Assembly: GCA_035341665.1 (NCBI GenBank)
Contig: DAOQVR010000009.1
Location: 109,636 to 173,635, forward strand
Reading direction: 5' to 3'
DNA length: 64,000 nucleotides
DNA from: DAOQVR01 sp035341665
GTDB lineage: Bacteria > Chloroflexota > Anaerolineae > JAAYZQ01
Position numbers and translations under genes: made by a program. Positions 25,433 to 34,800 of the stretch are shown here, piece by piece (position 1 is the first letter of the stretch; each line of letters opens with the position of its first letter). The notes beneath the pieces were generated by a model that did not search any database, was not told the origin of the DNA, and saw only the letters and a list, made by a program, of their open reading frames with translations.

Positions 25433-27757
25433 TCAGGAGCAGCGAGCGCGCCCGCGCCTGCAAGGGGGCACAGTCGCGCGGTGCGGAGTCCAGGTCGGTC
25501 TGCGCGTCCTCTGGCAGGCGGCTCCAGGCGCGGCAGGCTCCCCCGCACAGGTAGCGCAGCGCGCATTCGCGGCAGCCGCGGTTGCTCCCACGGTGTGCCG
25601 GCCCAGATCTCGAAAGCCTGACGAGGCGACAATCCCGGCCAGCCCTCCCTCGTCTTGCAGGGCTCCCAGCCGCCACCCCTCGCCGTGCCAGGCGTAGCAG
25701 GGATAGGCCGCTCCGTCCGGCTCGACGTACAGGTTCTGCCCCATCCCGCACGAGGCCACCGGCTGGAAGCCGTAGGCCACCATCTCCCGCGGGTCCAGGT
25801 GCCCCCACAGCGTCTCGGGCACGACGTCCAGCTGCGACCCTACCGCCCGGCCCAGCGGCAACAGCGGCCGGAAGCGCATTCGCCGGATGCCCAGCTCGCG
25901 CGCCAGCGCGCGCACCGACTCACCCGGCCCGCTATTGGCCTGCGCCAGCGGCAGCACGGTCGCCAGGGAAAGGTCACTATCGCCCGCCGAGGCAGTCAGG
26001 CGGCGCAGGTTGCCCACCACCAAGTCATAGCTGCCCGCGCCGCGCCGCGCGTCGTGCGTCTCGCGGTTGCCATCCAGGCTGACCACCACCTGGCCGGTGC
26101 TGCGCGCGATGCGCTCCAGCAGCGCGTCGTCCACCGGAAACGACAGGCTCGTGCGCAGCACGGTCAGCAGCGGCTTGACTTCCCCGCGCAGTGCGGCCAG
26201 CATATCCAGAAGGTTTTCGCGCTCCGGGTGGACCAGCGGCTCTCCGCCGGTGATGACGGCGTGGCGAAAGCCGAGATCCGCTGCCTCGCGGCACGCCAGC
26301 GCGATGCGCTCCACCGCCATCGCCCCCTGGCGCGGCGGGCCGGCCTCGGCGTAGCAGTGCGCGCAGCGGAGCGGGCAGGCGAACGTGACGTGTAGATAGA
26401 GGTTGTTCAGGCCGCTAACGGGCATGGTCAGGCGGGCATGCAGCGACGCCATACCAGCCCGCGTGCGCTCGGGTCTCGTGACCAGCTCCAGCCGCTCAAA
26501 GCAGCGCGCCGCCTCCTCCGGCGAACCGGTCGCCGCCAGGGCAGTCGCCGCCAGGATCAGGCGGGCCCGGCCGGCAGCGTCGTAGGGGTGCGGGCCGTCG
26601 CGCATCAGGCTGAGCAGCCTCCCGTGTCGCAGCAGGCCCTTCTCCGGGTCGGGCCGCTCCACCACGGCAGCCATGTTCTCCTCGGCAAAGACCTCGGCCG
26701 TCGCCCGCTCGGTGATATAGGAAAAGATGCGCCGGTAGGCGGTACAATGCGGGTCGCGCAGCTGGCGGAAGGTCCCGCCGCCGGCGGCCAGTGCGTTATA
26801 CGGGCAGCCGCCGCGGCAGATCTCCAGGTAGGCGCAGTCGCCGCATTCCTCGTGGATGCGCTGCTGGCGCCCCTGAAAGGCGCGCCAGGTCGGCGTCGCC
26901 GCCAACGCCTCCGGGGTTGGATCGTCGTGCACGTTGCCCACGACAAACGCCGAATTGCCGGCGAAGCGCTGGCAGGGGTAGATCGTCCCGTCCGGCCCGA
27001 TCGCGAGGTAGTCGCCGAGACAGTCGCCAAAGGTGCAGATGCCCCCGCGTCCGGCGGAGACGCTGCGGCAGAGCGAATCCAGCGTGCTGATGCGCACCCG
27101 GTTGGTGTGCCCCAGGTAAAGGTCGAGCATCTGTACCAGGAGCTCGCCGTGTGCCTCTGGGGAGAGGCACCAGGTGCTATTGTCCTTGCCCTGCGGCGCG
27201 GCGAGGGCCGGCAGCGCCGCATGGATCGTGAAGTTGAGGCCTTCGTGAAGGAAGAACGACAGGATCTCATGGATGTGCGGCAGGGACTGCCGGGTGAACG
27301 TGCAGATACAGCCGACGTCCAGGCCATGGGCGCGCGCTCGCTCGATGCCGGCCATGGTGTGCCGGAAATAGTCGGCGCCGCGCTGGGCGTCGTTGATCGC
27401 CTCCGGGCCGTCCAGGCTGGTGCCGATGGAGACGCTATGCTCGCGCAGCAGCCCGGCCAACTCGTCGGTGAGCAGCCAGAGGTTGCTCTGCATCGCGAAC
27501 CGAACTGACCGTGGCAAGAGGCCTTCGCGCAGGAGCGGCAGGGCCATGCGGTAGAACGCACTCCCGGGGACGAGCGGTTCCCCGCCGTGGAAAGTGATTT
27601 CCAGCGGTTGGCCGTCGCCGCCCAGCCCCACCTGCCAGCGCACGACCGCCTCGGTCGTCTGGCGCGACATGCATCCCCGGCCCTCGTGCGGGCCGAAGCA
27701 GTAGCTGCACGAGGCCGGGCAGGCCAGCGACGGGACCAGCAAAACATGTTGGGACGT
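25433..27757 (-). CDS. Dual radical-SAM/SPASM maturase, copy 1 (frameshifted C-terminus)
   Basis: This protein has two radical-SAM modules in one chain. Module 1 has CPASCSYC (Cys 13, 17, 20) and a SPASM-like Fe-S region (CTFGDCLG, DGTIYPCQRF, then CGDCAYLEICRGGCP near residue 305). Module 2 has CPLRCAHCY (about 460) and an auxiliary cluster region (SCGMGQNLYVEPDGAAYPC). The presumed start is an ACG at 27757 after AAGGAGG, giving SQHVLLVPSLACPASC; an ancestral ATG seems mutated. Compared with copy 2, one base is missing near 25587, so the last cysteines (CALRYLCGGACRAW in frame +1, readable down to 25341) are lost from the product. SPASM enzymes modify peptides or proteins by radical chemistry. 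Function is probably impaired unless frameshifting or an assembly error is involved. Confidence 0.72.
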   Translation of the reverse strand, partial: TSQHVLLVPSLACPASCSYCFGPHEGRGCMSRQTTEAVVRWQVGLGGDGQPLEITFHGGEPLVPGSAFYRMALPLLREGLLPRSVRFAMQSNLWLLTDELAGLLREHSVSIGTSLDGPEAINDAQRGADYFRHTMAGIERARAHGLDVGCICTFTRQSLPHIHEILSFFLHEGLNFTIHAALPALAAPQGKDNSTWCLSPEAHGELLVQMLDLYLGHTNRVRISTLDSLCRSVSAGRGGICTFGDCLGDYLAIGPDGTIYPCQRFAGNSAFVVGNVHDDPTPEALAATPTWRAFQGRQQRIHEECGDCAYLEICRGGCPYNALAAGGGTFRQLRDPHCTAYRRIFSYITERATAEVFAEENMAAVVERPDPEKGLLRHGRLLSLMRDGPHPYDAAGRARLILAATALAATGSPEEAARCFERLELVTRPERTRAGMASLHARLTMPVSGLNNLYLHVTFACPLRCAHCYAEAGPPRQGAMAVERIALACREAADLGFRHAVITGGEPLVHPERENLLDMLAALRGEVKPLLTVLRTSLSFPVDDALLERIARSTGQVVVSLDGNRETHDARRGAGSYDLVVGNLRRLTASAGDSDLSLATVLPLAQANSGPGESVRALARELGIRRMRFRPLLPLGRAVGSQLDVVPETLWGHLDPREMVAYGFQPVASCGMGQNLYVEPDGAAYPCYAWHGEGWRLGALQDEGGLAGIVASSGFRDLGRHTVGATAAAANARCATCAGEPAAPGAACQRTRRPTWTPHRATVPPCRRGRARCS

Positions 27758-27836
27758 ACTCCCTCCTTGCCGCCTAACGCTACCACCGGGTCGCTGGAGA
27801 GAGCCGAGGTGCGCCCGGTGCCCAAATTGTGCCTGG

Positions 27837-27865
27837 ATGATACCACCATTCGGCGCAGAGAACAA
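27837..27865 (-). promoter_or_regulatory. Promoter of the radical-SAM/HEAT operon, copy 1
   Basis: On the minus strand, TTGTTC (27865-27860), a 17-base spacer and TATCAT (27842-27837). Transcription would start near 27829. This supports initiation near 27757 rather than at the far-upstream in-frame ATG (27982). The same site exists in copy 2. Confidence 0.6.
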
Positions 27866-27921
27866 ACTCACACAACCTGAGCAGCTGCTGGTGTGCGCGC
27901 CTGCAGGCCGATTCCCACTCG

Positions 27922-28833
27922 TTACTCGGGCGGGTCCCCAGTTCCGGCTTGCGTCTTCCACGACCAGCCCACTGGATCCCACGTGCCCGCTGCTTCCCCG
28001 CTCAGCACTGGGTCGAGGAACCGGCGCGCTGCCTCGCCGGCATCGCTAAGCGTCCGGAATTCCACGCCAACCTCGCCCGCGAGCCTGCGGTAGGGGGCTG
28101 ACCAGGTGGCGGGTGGGTCGGGCAGGTGGCGGGGTAGGGCGTGCGTCCCGCGACCGGCGAACGTCGCCTCCAGAGCTTGGCGGACCGCCCGGGCATCGAT
28201 CGGCCCAAGGCCGGCAATCAGCAGGATGTCAACGAGATCCTTGACGCGGCTGCTCTGGCCACTGGGGTGCGGCCGGGTGTAGGCGTGGACCTTTTCGGCG
28301 ACCTGCTGTGGCAGCGGGAAGCAGGGGATCTCGGTGGGTGGGATGCCGGCGAACGCAAGGAGCGCGGGCGCCCGCAGCATATCGACGGGCTCAAGCAGCG
28401 TCTCACCCTGCCCGACGTCGATGTGAAAGGTCTCAAAGCGCCGCCCATCGAGCAGGCCCACCACGCGGAGTCGAACTCCGCCACCCTCGAGCGCGCCGAG
28501 GTCCTCCGAGGGGCGTTCTACCTCGAACTGGAACCAGTCCCCCAGGTCCTGGAGGGCGGCGCGGACAATCACCTGGTGGAGGTCGGCCGCTGGAGTAACC
28601 AGGAGCACGTCGATGTCCTTGGTGGTCCGGGCACGGTCCCCCAGGCGAAGTTGGAGGGCAAAGCCGCCCTTGACTACCCATGCATCGGGCCGATCCTCGG
28701 TCAGGCGGGCCAGGAACCGATCAAACACGACCATCTTGCGAAGGCGGACCAGAGGTACTCCGCTCTGAAGGCTCTGTACGCGCAGCCGGTCCTCCAACGC
28801 ACGTCGGAACGCAGCTCCGCTGCCGTAGGTCAT
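27922..28833 (-). CDS. abiEii: AbiEii-type nucleotidyltransferase toxin, copy 1
   Basis: The 303-residue protein carries the nucleotidyltransferase signature GGFALQLRLGD followed by TTKDIDVLL (GG and DxD). It also has the later PQQVAEKVHAY...R.KDLVDI motif (Lys and Asp) typical of AbiEii/AbiGii toxins, which transfer nucleotides to tRNA and block growth. Its ATG overlaps the abiEi stop by four bases. The 3' two thirds are identical to copy 2. As a type IV-like toxin-antitoxin or abortive-infection pair, it probably stabilises or defends the cassette. Confidence 0.85.
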   Translation of the reverse strand: MTYGSGAAFRRALEDRLRVQSLQSGVPLVRLRKMVVFDRFLARLTEDRPDAWVVKGGFALQLRLGDRARTTKDIDVLLVTPAADLHQVIVRAALQDLGDWFQFEVERPSEDLGALEGGGVRLRVVGLLDGRRFETFHIDVGQGETLLEPVDMLRAPALLAFAGIPPTEIPCFPLPQQVAEKVHAYTRPHPSGQSSRVKDLVDILLIAGLGPIDARAVRQALEATFAGRGTHALPRHLPDPPATWSAPYRRLAGEVGVEFRTLSDAGEAARRFLDPVLSGEAAGTWDPVGWSWKTQAGTGDPPE

Positions 28834-29432
28834 GGTGCCCCCTCCTCCTTCAGCGCCTCGACGATGAGGTGTTTGAGCCGGCCCCGGCGCTGGGCTGCCA
28901 GCGCCAGGAGGGCTTCCCGGGTAACCAGCCCGCGGCGTACCGCCTGCCGGATGACCAGCCGCACCTGCTCGTCGGCCAGGCCTGCGGCGGCGACATCCAC
29001 CAGCGTCCGCTGGATCGTCGTGACGGGCAGCCCTTCGTAGCGGGTGACCTCCTGCGGGCTCAGCCGCTTGGTGTGAAGCGTCATGCCCAACCGTCGCCGT
29101 GAGGCTGTGCGCGGGACGGTGAGGTGGACCTGTGCCGGCAGCAGGTCCGACAGATCATTCAGTGCAAGGGCGCTGTCGTGCGAGATGACAGCCTGAGCGC
29201 CCGCCTCCAGCCAGGCAACATACAGGTCCTCGTGCGAGGAGGCCGGGAACTGGGCAAGGCGGAACACGTGCGGTCTCACCCGCACAAAGCGGCCACTGCC
29301 GACGTGGTAGGAGAGCAGCGACCGGCTAAAGCTGGCCTGCCGGGCCTGGGCCGCCGTGAAGTAGCCCGCCTGTTGCTCCGCAGCCAGGTACAGTGCTCCA
29401 TGATCCGGTGAGTCAGCCTGTGTGTCGCTCAT
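28830..29432 (-). CDS. abiEi: AbiEi-type antitoxin/repressor, copy 1
   Basis: The 200-residue protein has an N-terminal winged helix-turn-helix (GYFTAAQARQASFSRSLLSY), followed by VGSGRFVRVRPHVFRL and the C-terminal AbiEi domain (SHDSALALNDLSDLLP, HLTVPRTASRRR). This is the classical antitoxin that represses its own promoter by binding inverted repeats. The start at 29432 has little Shine-Dalgarno character and sits at the edge of an inverted repeat that may be the operator. It is co-transcribed with abiEii. Confidence 0.85.
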   Translation of the reverse strand: MSDTQADSPDHGALYLAAEQQAGYFTAAQARQASFSRSLLSYHVGSGRFVRVRPHVFRLAQFPASSHEDLYVAWLEAGAQAVISHDSALALNDLSDLLPAQVHLTVPRTASRRRLGMTLHTKRLSPQEVTRYEGLPVTTIQRTLVDVAAAGLADEQVRLVIRQAVRRGLVTREALLALAAQRRGRLKHLIVEALKEEGAP

Positions 29433-29501
29433 GTGCGCAAAACGTAAAGGAATCCTTGACGTTCTGCACACAGTATCGCACGCATCATTCGGATTGTCCA
29501 A
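29432..29501 (-). promoter_or_regulatory. abiE promoter and inverted-repeat operator, copy 1
   Basis: On the minus strand, TTGGAC (29501-29496), an 18-base spacer and GATACT (29477-29472) form the promoter. Just downstream lies an imperfect inverted repeat with 14-base arms, 29459-29472 and 29432-29445 (TGTGTGCAGAACGT and, reversed, TGTGCGCAAAACGT; 12 of 14 match). It reaches the start codon. AbiEi proteins are known to bind such repeats, so this is the likely operator. Confidence 0.65.
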
Positions 29502-29704
29502 TCGGAGCAGCCGGATTGCAGTGAGTGCTGGCGTCAGGTTCGCCAGGGTGGCGACCGTCAGCGTCCTGGCTGGCCAAGGTGCCGGTCGACGAGAGTATTC
29601 GGCCGGAAAGCAACCCGCCTCCTGCCACAAAGCTGCGGGATCGTGATTGCTCTGTGGCTACCGCGATAACAGAAACGTCAACTGGCAGTCCTGTCGGGCG
29701 AGCT
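29502..29704. other. Gap between the cassettes
   Basis: No gene is recognised. The short frames on both strands lack ribosome sites and family character. Confidence 0.35.
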
Positions 29705-29765
29705 CCCTTGGGGGCACTCTCTAAAGCCCCGCCAAAATCGGTGAGGTTCTCCTGGTGAGCAGGCC
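29705..29765 (-). repeat. 61-bp att-like repeat, copy B
   Basis: It matches copy A (21381-21441) at 57 of 61 positions and has the same orientation. It marks the downstream end of cassette 2. Confidence 0.6.
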
Positions 29766-29904
29766 CGCGCGGGCCGGTTCTGCATTCATCTGTGGCTACC
29801 GCTCTCTTCAAGCTGGCAGAGCAGGAGCTCCTCGCACCCCCACTCCTTGGGCAGGACGCGCCGGCCGAGGGTATTGAGCCCCACATCCCAGCCGGTCAGC
29901 CGGG

Positions 29905-30612
29905 TCACCACGGGTGCCACCTGGCGAAGCTAGGCGTTGGCCAGCTGGTCGGTGAGCTGCAATCTCTGCGCGCCTCTTTGGGCCATTCCCCACCCCTCTC
30001 CAGCATCTCCTCGATCTCCTCCGGCAGCGTGTAGACATCCCAGACAGATGCCTCGACCTGCCTGCCCCTGAACCAGAAAAGCTGGCCGTAGTCGACCTCG
30101 AGGTCCAGGATGCCGCACACGCCATGGCACCTTTCCAGAAGCCCGACGAAGGTCCGGCGGATGGAGGCGGACTCTTCAAAGAGCATGCTCATGCGCGTGC
30201 CGGTGGTGCCGAAGCGGAACAGGACCAAGTCGACCGGCTTTTTGAAGGCCCAGTGCTGCGCCAGGTCGGCGTAGACGGTCAGGTAGATCAAGCCAATGGC
30301 GACTCGCTTGACCCCGTCCGGGTCGGGCGGGGCGCGGTAGGCTTCTTCGAACCCGCCGCTGCGAAGGTACTCCAGGATGGCGTCATCCGCCTCAAAGACC
30401 AGCGAGAGGGCGAACTTGTATTCGGGCCTGTCATGGGGCAGCTCGTTCGGCTGGCCGTAATCGGTCGCGATCGGGAGCACCAGGTCATGGTCGGTGAAGT
30501 GGATCGTCGTGGGCGGGGGGTCGACCGGATCGGCGATCGCCGCCACCCCCCGCAGGGCGTCCCACAGGTGCTCACGCTTGAAGTAGAGCAGGTAGTTGTA
30601 GTTCAGGCCCAT
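29905..30612 (-). CDS. Hypothetical protein
   Basis: The 235-residue protein begins MGLNYNYLLYFKREHLWDAL. The longer upstream frame overlaps the next gene and is rejected. It is a soluble alpha/beta protein with aromatic-rich segments (VDYGQLFWFRGRQVEASVWD) and no membrane helix or signal peptide. I do not recognise the family. It lies 28 bases after the 112-residue gene and is probably co-transcribed. The last 25 residues (EARRDCSSPTSWPTPS) look out of character, so the true C-terminus may have been frameshifted. Confidence 0.55.
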   Translation of the reverse strand: MGLNYNYLLYFKREHLWDALRGVAAIADPVDPPPTTIHFTDHDLVLPIATDYGQPNELPHDRPEYKFALSLVFEADDAILEYLRSGGFEEAYRAPPDPDGVKRVAIGLIYLTVYADLAQHWAFKKPVDLVLFRFGTTGTRMSMLFEESASIRRTFVGLLERCHGVCGILDLEVDYGQLFWFRGRQVEASVWDVYTLPEEIEEMLERGGEWPKEARRDCSSPTSWPTPSFARWHPW

Positions 30613-30640
30613 AGTGCTTCCGTAATGCAGGTTGCCCGGA

Positions 30641-30979
30641 CTAACCTGGCGAAGCTGCCTCGACAAGCGCATCGATGAGCGAACTGGCGTCATGAATGGA
30701 GACTAGCTCCCAGTCGAGCTCGATGCCAAAGTTCGCATCGAGTGCGTCGAGTACGTTTTCGCGCCACAGTTCGAGGGCGGACAGGACTCCGCCTTGCAGG
30801 CTGCCGCCAGCAGCGCCTTCTGCCAGGCACTCCTCCAACCCTTCCGACCAGAACATATCTGTGCTGGACGCGTGCATCTCAATGATCTCGCGTATGCCTT
30901 CATCGATCCCAACCAGCAGGTTGGGGCCATGCCGGCAGAGCATGGTGTAAAACCTGGACCAGCTATAGGTGTCAGACAT
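30641..30979 (-). CDS. Hypothetical small acidic protein
   Basis: The 112-residue protein starts at an ATG with an AAGGAG site. It is acidic and helical (YSWSRFYTMLCRHGPNLLVG, FGIELDWELVSIHDASSLID). I do not recognise the family. It sits between the Sel1 fragment and the 235-residue unknown gene on the same strand. Confidence 0.55.
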   Translation of the reverse strand: MSDTYSWSRFYTMLCRHGPNLLVGIDEGIREIIEMHASSTDMFWSEGLEECLAEGAAGGSLQGGVLSALELWRENVLDALDANFGIELDWELVSIHDASSLIDALVEAASPG

Positions 30980-30991
30980 GTGAGCTCCTTG

Positions 30992-31141
30992 CTAGTCTCG
31001 CCAGCCCTCGGTGGCGTGGCGGAACCACTTCCCGCCCTCCACCAGGTCGGCGCGCACGCCTACGCCCTCGACAAGACACCGGCCGTAGGCCACCATCGCG
31101 TCCGTGTTGCCGCGCTCAGCAGCCCGCCGGTACCAGGCTGC
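30992..31141 (-). pseudogene. C-terminal Sel1-repeat fragment
   Basis: The frame encodes AAAWYRRAAERGNTDAM, VAYGRCLVEGVGV and EGGKWFRHATEG, one and a half Sel1-type (SLR) repeats ending at a natural stop. The 5' part is missing. At about 31138 the DNA joins the broken TsaA-ATPase gene, so this is a recombination scar. Confidence 0.6.
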
Positions 31142-31799
31142 CGCGGTGGCAGAGGATGGGCCGCGGGTCGAGCGGGCCGAGGGTACGGTCCAGCGCCTCC
31201 TCCAGCCCGATTTGCAGGTGGACCACCGCGCGCTGGAAGAGCTTCTCAGCGTGCGAGATGCTGGTGAAGCGGACACACTGGACCGCCTCCGGTAGCGCGA
31301 CAAAGCAGCCAGCCCACTCCGGGTCGCGGCGCAGGTCCTCGATCAGCGCGGACTTGCCGCCGCCCGGCCCGCCGGTGAGGACGATCACGGCCCGCTGGCC
31401 CGCTTCGCGCTCGGCCGTGTGGACGGCCGGCTCGTCCCAGATGGCCTTGTAGAGCTTCAAGTCGAGGATGGGCGTGCCGTCCACGGCGTCCAGGCCGACC
31501 ACGGTGACGGCCGTCCCCTCCACGGCAACGACGCGAACCAAAGTAACGCCGACCGGATTGGGGCGCGCTGCAATCCGCCGGGTGAAGAGGTCAGCGGGCG
31601 CCATGGCGCCGGCCGGCTCAACCCGGTGCAGGTGGTAGATGACCCACAGGTGCTGCCCTGTCTCCAGCGCCGCCACGGCTCGGGCGAAGCGCGGCTCCAG
31701 GACCAGGCGCGCCGGCACGACGCGCATCTCCTCGGGGCGCAGCGGCTCGCGAATCAGGCTGTCAACCAGGCCGATAGGCGTGTAGGTGATCGAGTCCAT
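31116..31799 (-). pseudogene. Truncated TsaA-ATPase fusion (paralogue of 22717-23745)
   Basis: It begins MDSITYTPIGLVDSLIREPL two bases after the HEAT 2 stop, as in cassette 1. It keeps the TsaA domain and Walker A (GGPGGGKS), but after ILCHRGSL (about residue 222) the paralogue's last 110-120 residues are replaced by VPAGC and a stop, in Sel1-derived DNA. The ATPase domain therefore lacks its C-terminal half. It is possibly inactive, though the TsaA part is intact. Confidence 0.7.
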
Positions 31800-31801
31800 C
31801 A

Positions 31802-34800
31802 CTACACCGGAAAGTCGACGTCGATCCCCGTGTCTGTGTGCGTTGAGGTGTTACAGTCCGAAGACGAACCCGACCACTTGTCTTCGTGCTGCCTCACTAT
31901 GGCGGGTCTCCGTTCCAGGATACGCCTTTGGTCTGACTCTCCCAGACGGCCGGACTGATGCAACGCCACGAGCGTCCCGGCTACGATCTTGCGCATCTCC
32001 CAGTGTGAGTGCCCAAGCATGCCCAGGAGTGGCTCGAGGGCCGGCGCGCCGATCTGCCCCAGCGCCTCGATGATGCCCCGTTCCCGGTATGCCGGGCGCG
32101 CCAAGTACTTGAGCTCCTCCATCAGCGGCGCCACCGCCGCAGCGCCGATCTGGACACAGCGATCCCACTGTTCCCCGGCTGCCCAGTAGGCTGCTCCAGC
32201 CGCTCCCTGATCGGGTTTCCAGCCGATTTCGTCCAGTGCCTGCACGGCTGCCCTCTTCACCGCCCGAGAATCATCTTGTAGCGCGTCAATCAGTGGCTTC
32301 ACGGCCCGGCGATCGCCGATCTGGCCCAGGGCTGCGGCTGCAGTCTCGCGTATGCTGTCATTCCCATCCTCGAGCCCCCCAATCAGCGCCTCGACGGCGC
32401 GGGCGTCGCCGACTCGCCCCAGCGCATGAGCTGCGCGCCTGCGCACGTTTCCATCGCCATCTCCGAGCGCGACGATGAGCGGCGCAACCGCCGGCCCCCC
32501 GACCTCCACGCAGTGATCCCAGTCCCCCCGGGCGATCCAGTAAGCCGCCGCGGCCGAGCTCTCAGCCGGCTGCCAGCCGATCCGGTCCAGAGCGTCGGCA
32601 GCCGCCCGGCGCACCTCCGCGTCCCGGTCGCCAAGGGCGGCGATGACTGGCTGCACGGCCCGCGGGTCGCCAATCTCGCCCAGCACCGAAGCTGCGAGGC
32701 GCCGGGCATCGCCGCGCCCCAAGGCGGCGATCAGTGGAACCACCGAGGGCTTGCCGATCTGGCCCAGGACCCGGGCGGCCGCCCGGCGCACGTCCTCCTT
32801 TGCGTCAGAGTCCTCCAGGGTGGAGATGAGCGGCCCCACCGCCGCCGCACCGATCTGCACCAACGCCGCACCGGCAGCTTGGTTGGCAGCCGGGTCTTTG
32901 GCGTAAAGGGCCAAAAGCGCCGGCGCAGCCCGGGCGTCGCCGATCTGCCCCAGGGCCGCCGCCGCGGCATCGCGCATGCCCGCGGCCCTTTGCTTGAGCT
33001 CGGCGACAAGGGGCTCCACCGCCCGGTGGTCGCCGAGCTGTCCCAGGGCCCTGGCCGCAGGAATGCGCGCATCCATGTCGCGGAGCGCGGCAATCAGCCC
33101 AGTGACCGCTTCCCCGCTGCCCAACTGCCCTAAGGCCTCGGCCGCGGCACAGCGCACGGCTGCGTCCCGGTCCTGGAGCGCAGCCGTCAGCGGCGCCGCC
33201 GCCTGCGCATCGCCGATCCGGCCCAGGACGTCGACCGCAGCGCAGCGCAGGGCCACGTCCCGGTCCTGGAGCGCCCGGATGAGCGGCTGAACCGCCGGTG
33301 CGCCGATCTGAGCCAGGGTCTGGGCTGCAGAGGCGCGCACGGCCGCGCCGCCATCACGGAGGGCCGTGATGAGGGGTGCCACGGCCGGCGCGCCGATCTG
33401 GGCACAGCGCTCCCATTGCCCCCGGCGGATCCAGTAGGCGGCCCCGGCCGGCCCATCGTCTGGCGCCCAGCCGAACCTGTCCAGCACTCTGGCGGCAGCC
33501 TGCCGCACCTGGGGAGACTCGTCCCCGAGCAGGGCCGACAGCGCCCCCATGGCCTGGGGGTCGCCCAGCCGCCCCAACGCTTCCACGGCAGCGTGGCGGT
33601 GCCAGTGCGCGCTGTCCTTGAGTGCAGCGATTAGCGGCTTCACCGCGCGCGGATCTCCAATCTCTCCGAGTGCCCTGGCCGCAGCCGTGCGGGCGTACCG
33701 GTGACGGAGCGCCGCGATGAGCGGCTCCACGGCAGGCGCTCCAATCTGCACCAAAGTGTCCTCAGCGGCGCGGCGGGCCTGCTCGTCCCCGCCTTCCTCC
33801 TCGAACAGAGCAATCAGCGGCTGCGCCGCGGGCGCGCCGATACGGGCCAGCGCCTGAGCCGCAGCTTGGCGCAGGGACGGATCTCTCCTGAGCAGGGTGC
33901 CGAGCGGCTCCACGGCCTGAGGGTCGCCGATCCGGCCCAGCGCGTCGGCGGCGGCCCGGCGCACGTCCGAGTCCTCGTCCCGGAGCGCGACGATGAGCGG
34001 CCCGACCGCTGGCGTCCCGGCCTCCACGCAGCGCTCCCACTGCTTCTGGATTACCCAGTACTCCACGCCGCCCGGCCCCTGGTCGGGGCGCCAGCCGAGT
34101 CTCTCGAGCGCGTCGGCAGCGGCCCGGCGCATCTCGGGGTCCCTGTCCTTGAGGGCGCGGACCAGAGGCTCGGCGACGCGCGCGCGCCGTGCGGCGTCCT
34201 CCTGCCGCGCGCCGATCCGGACCAAGGCATCGACTGCCGCGCGGCGCAGGGAGGTGTCCCGATCGCCCAGCACCTGACCGAGCGGCTGCACAGCACCGGC
34301 GTCGCCGACCCGGCCCAGCGCCTCCACGGCCACCAGTCGCAGAGCGGCGTCCCTGTCGTGCAGCGCCTCGACGAGCGACTCGGCGGCGCGGGCATCGCCG
34401 ATCTGGCCTAGTGCCTGCGCAGCTGCCGCGCGGTTTTCCCCTGCCCCCTCGCGCAGAGCAGCCAGGAGCGGCAGCACTGCCTCCGCTCCCAGGCTGACGG
34501 CCTGTGCCCATTCCCGCTGGATCACCCAATACCGGGCAGCCGCTTCCCCACGCTCCGCCTTCCAGCCCAGCCGCGCCAGCACGCGGGCTGCCCCGCACTG
34601 GATGGGCTCGCGCCTGTCGGCGAGCGCGGCAACGAGCGAATCGATCGCCGCCTGGCCGATCTGGGTCAGCGCAGCAGCGGCCGAGTCGCGCACCTCCCGC
34701 TGCCCATCGTCGAGCGCGGCGATAAGCGGCTCGACCGACTGGGGATGGCCGATTTCGCCGAGGATCGCGGCCGCCGCCTGGCGTATCTCCCAGGGTCTGC

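Noticed and set aside
27758..27982. 75-residue N-terminal extension of the radical-SAM protein
   Set aside because: It overlaps the end of abiEii, lies upstream of a good promoter, has no radical-SAM character, and a strong ribosome site sits at 27757.
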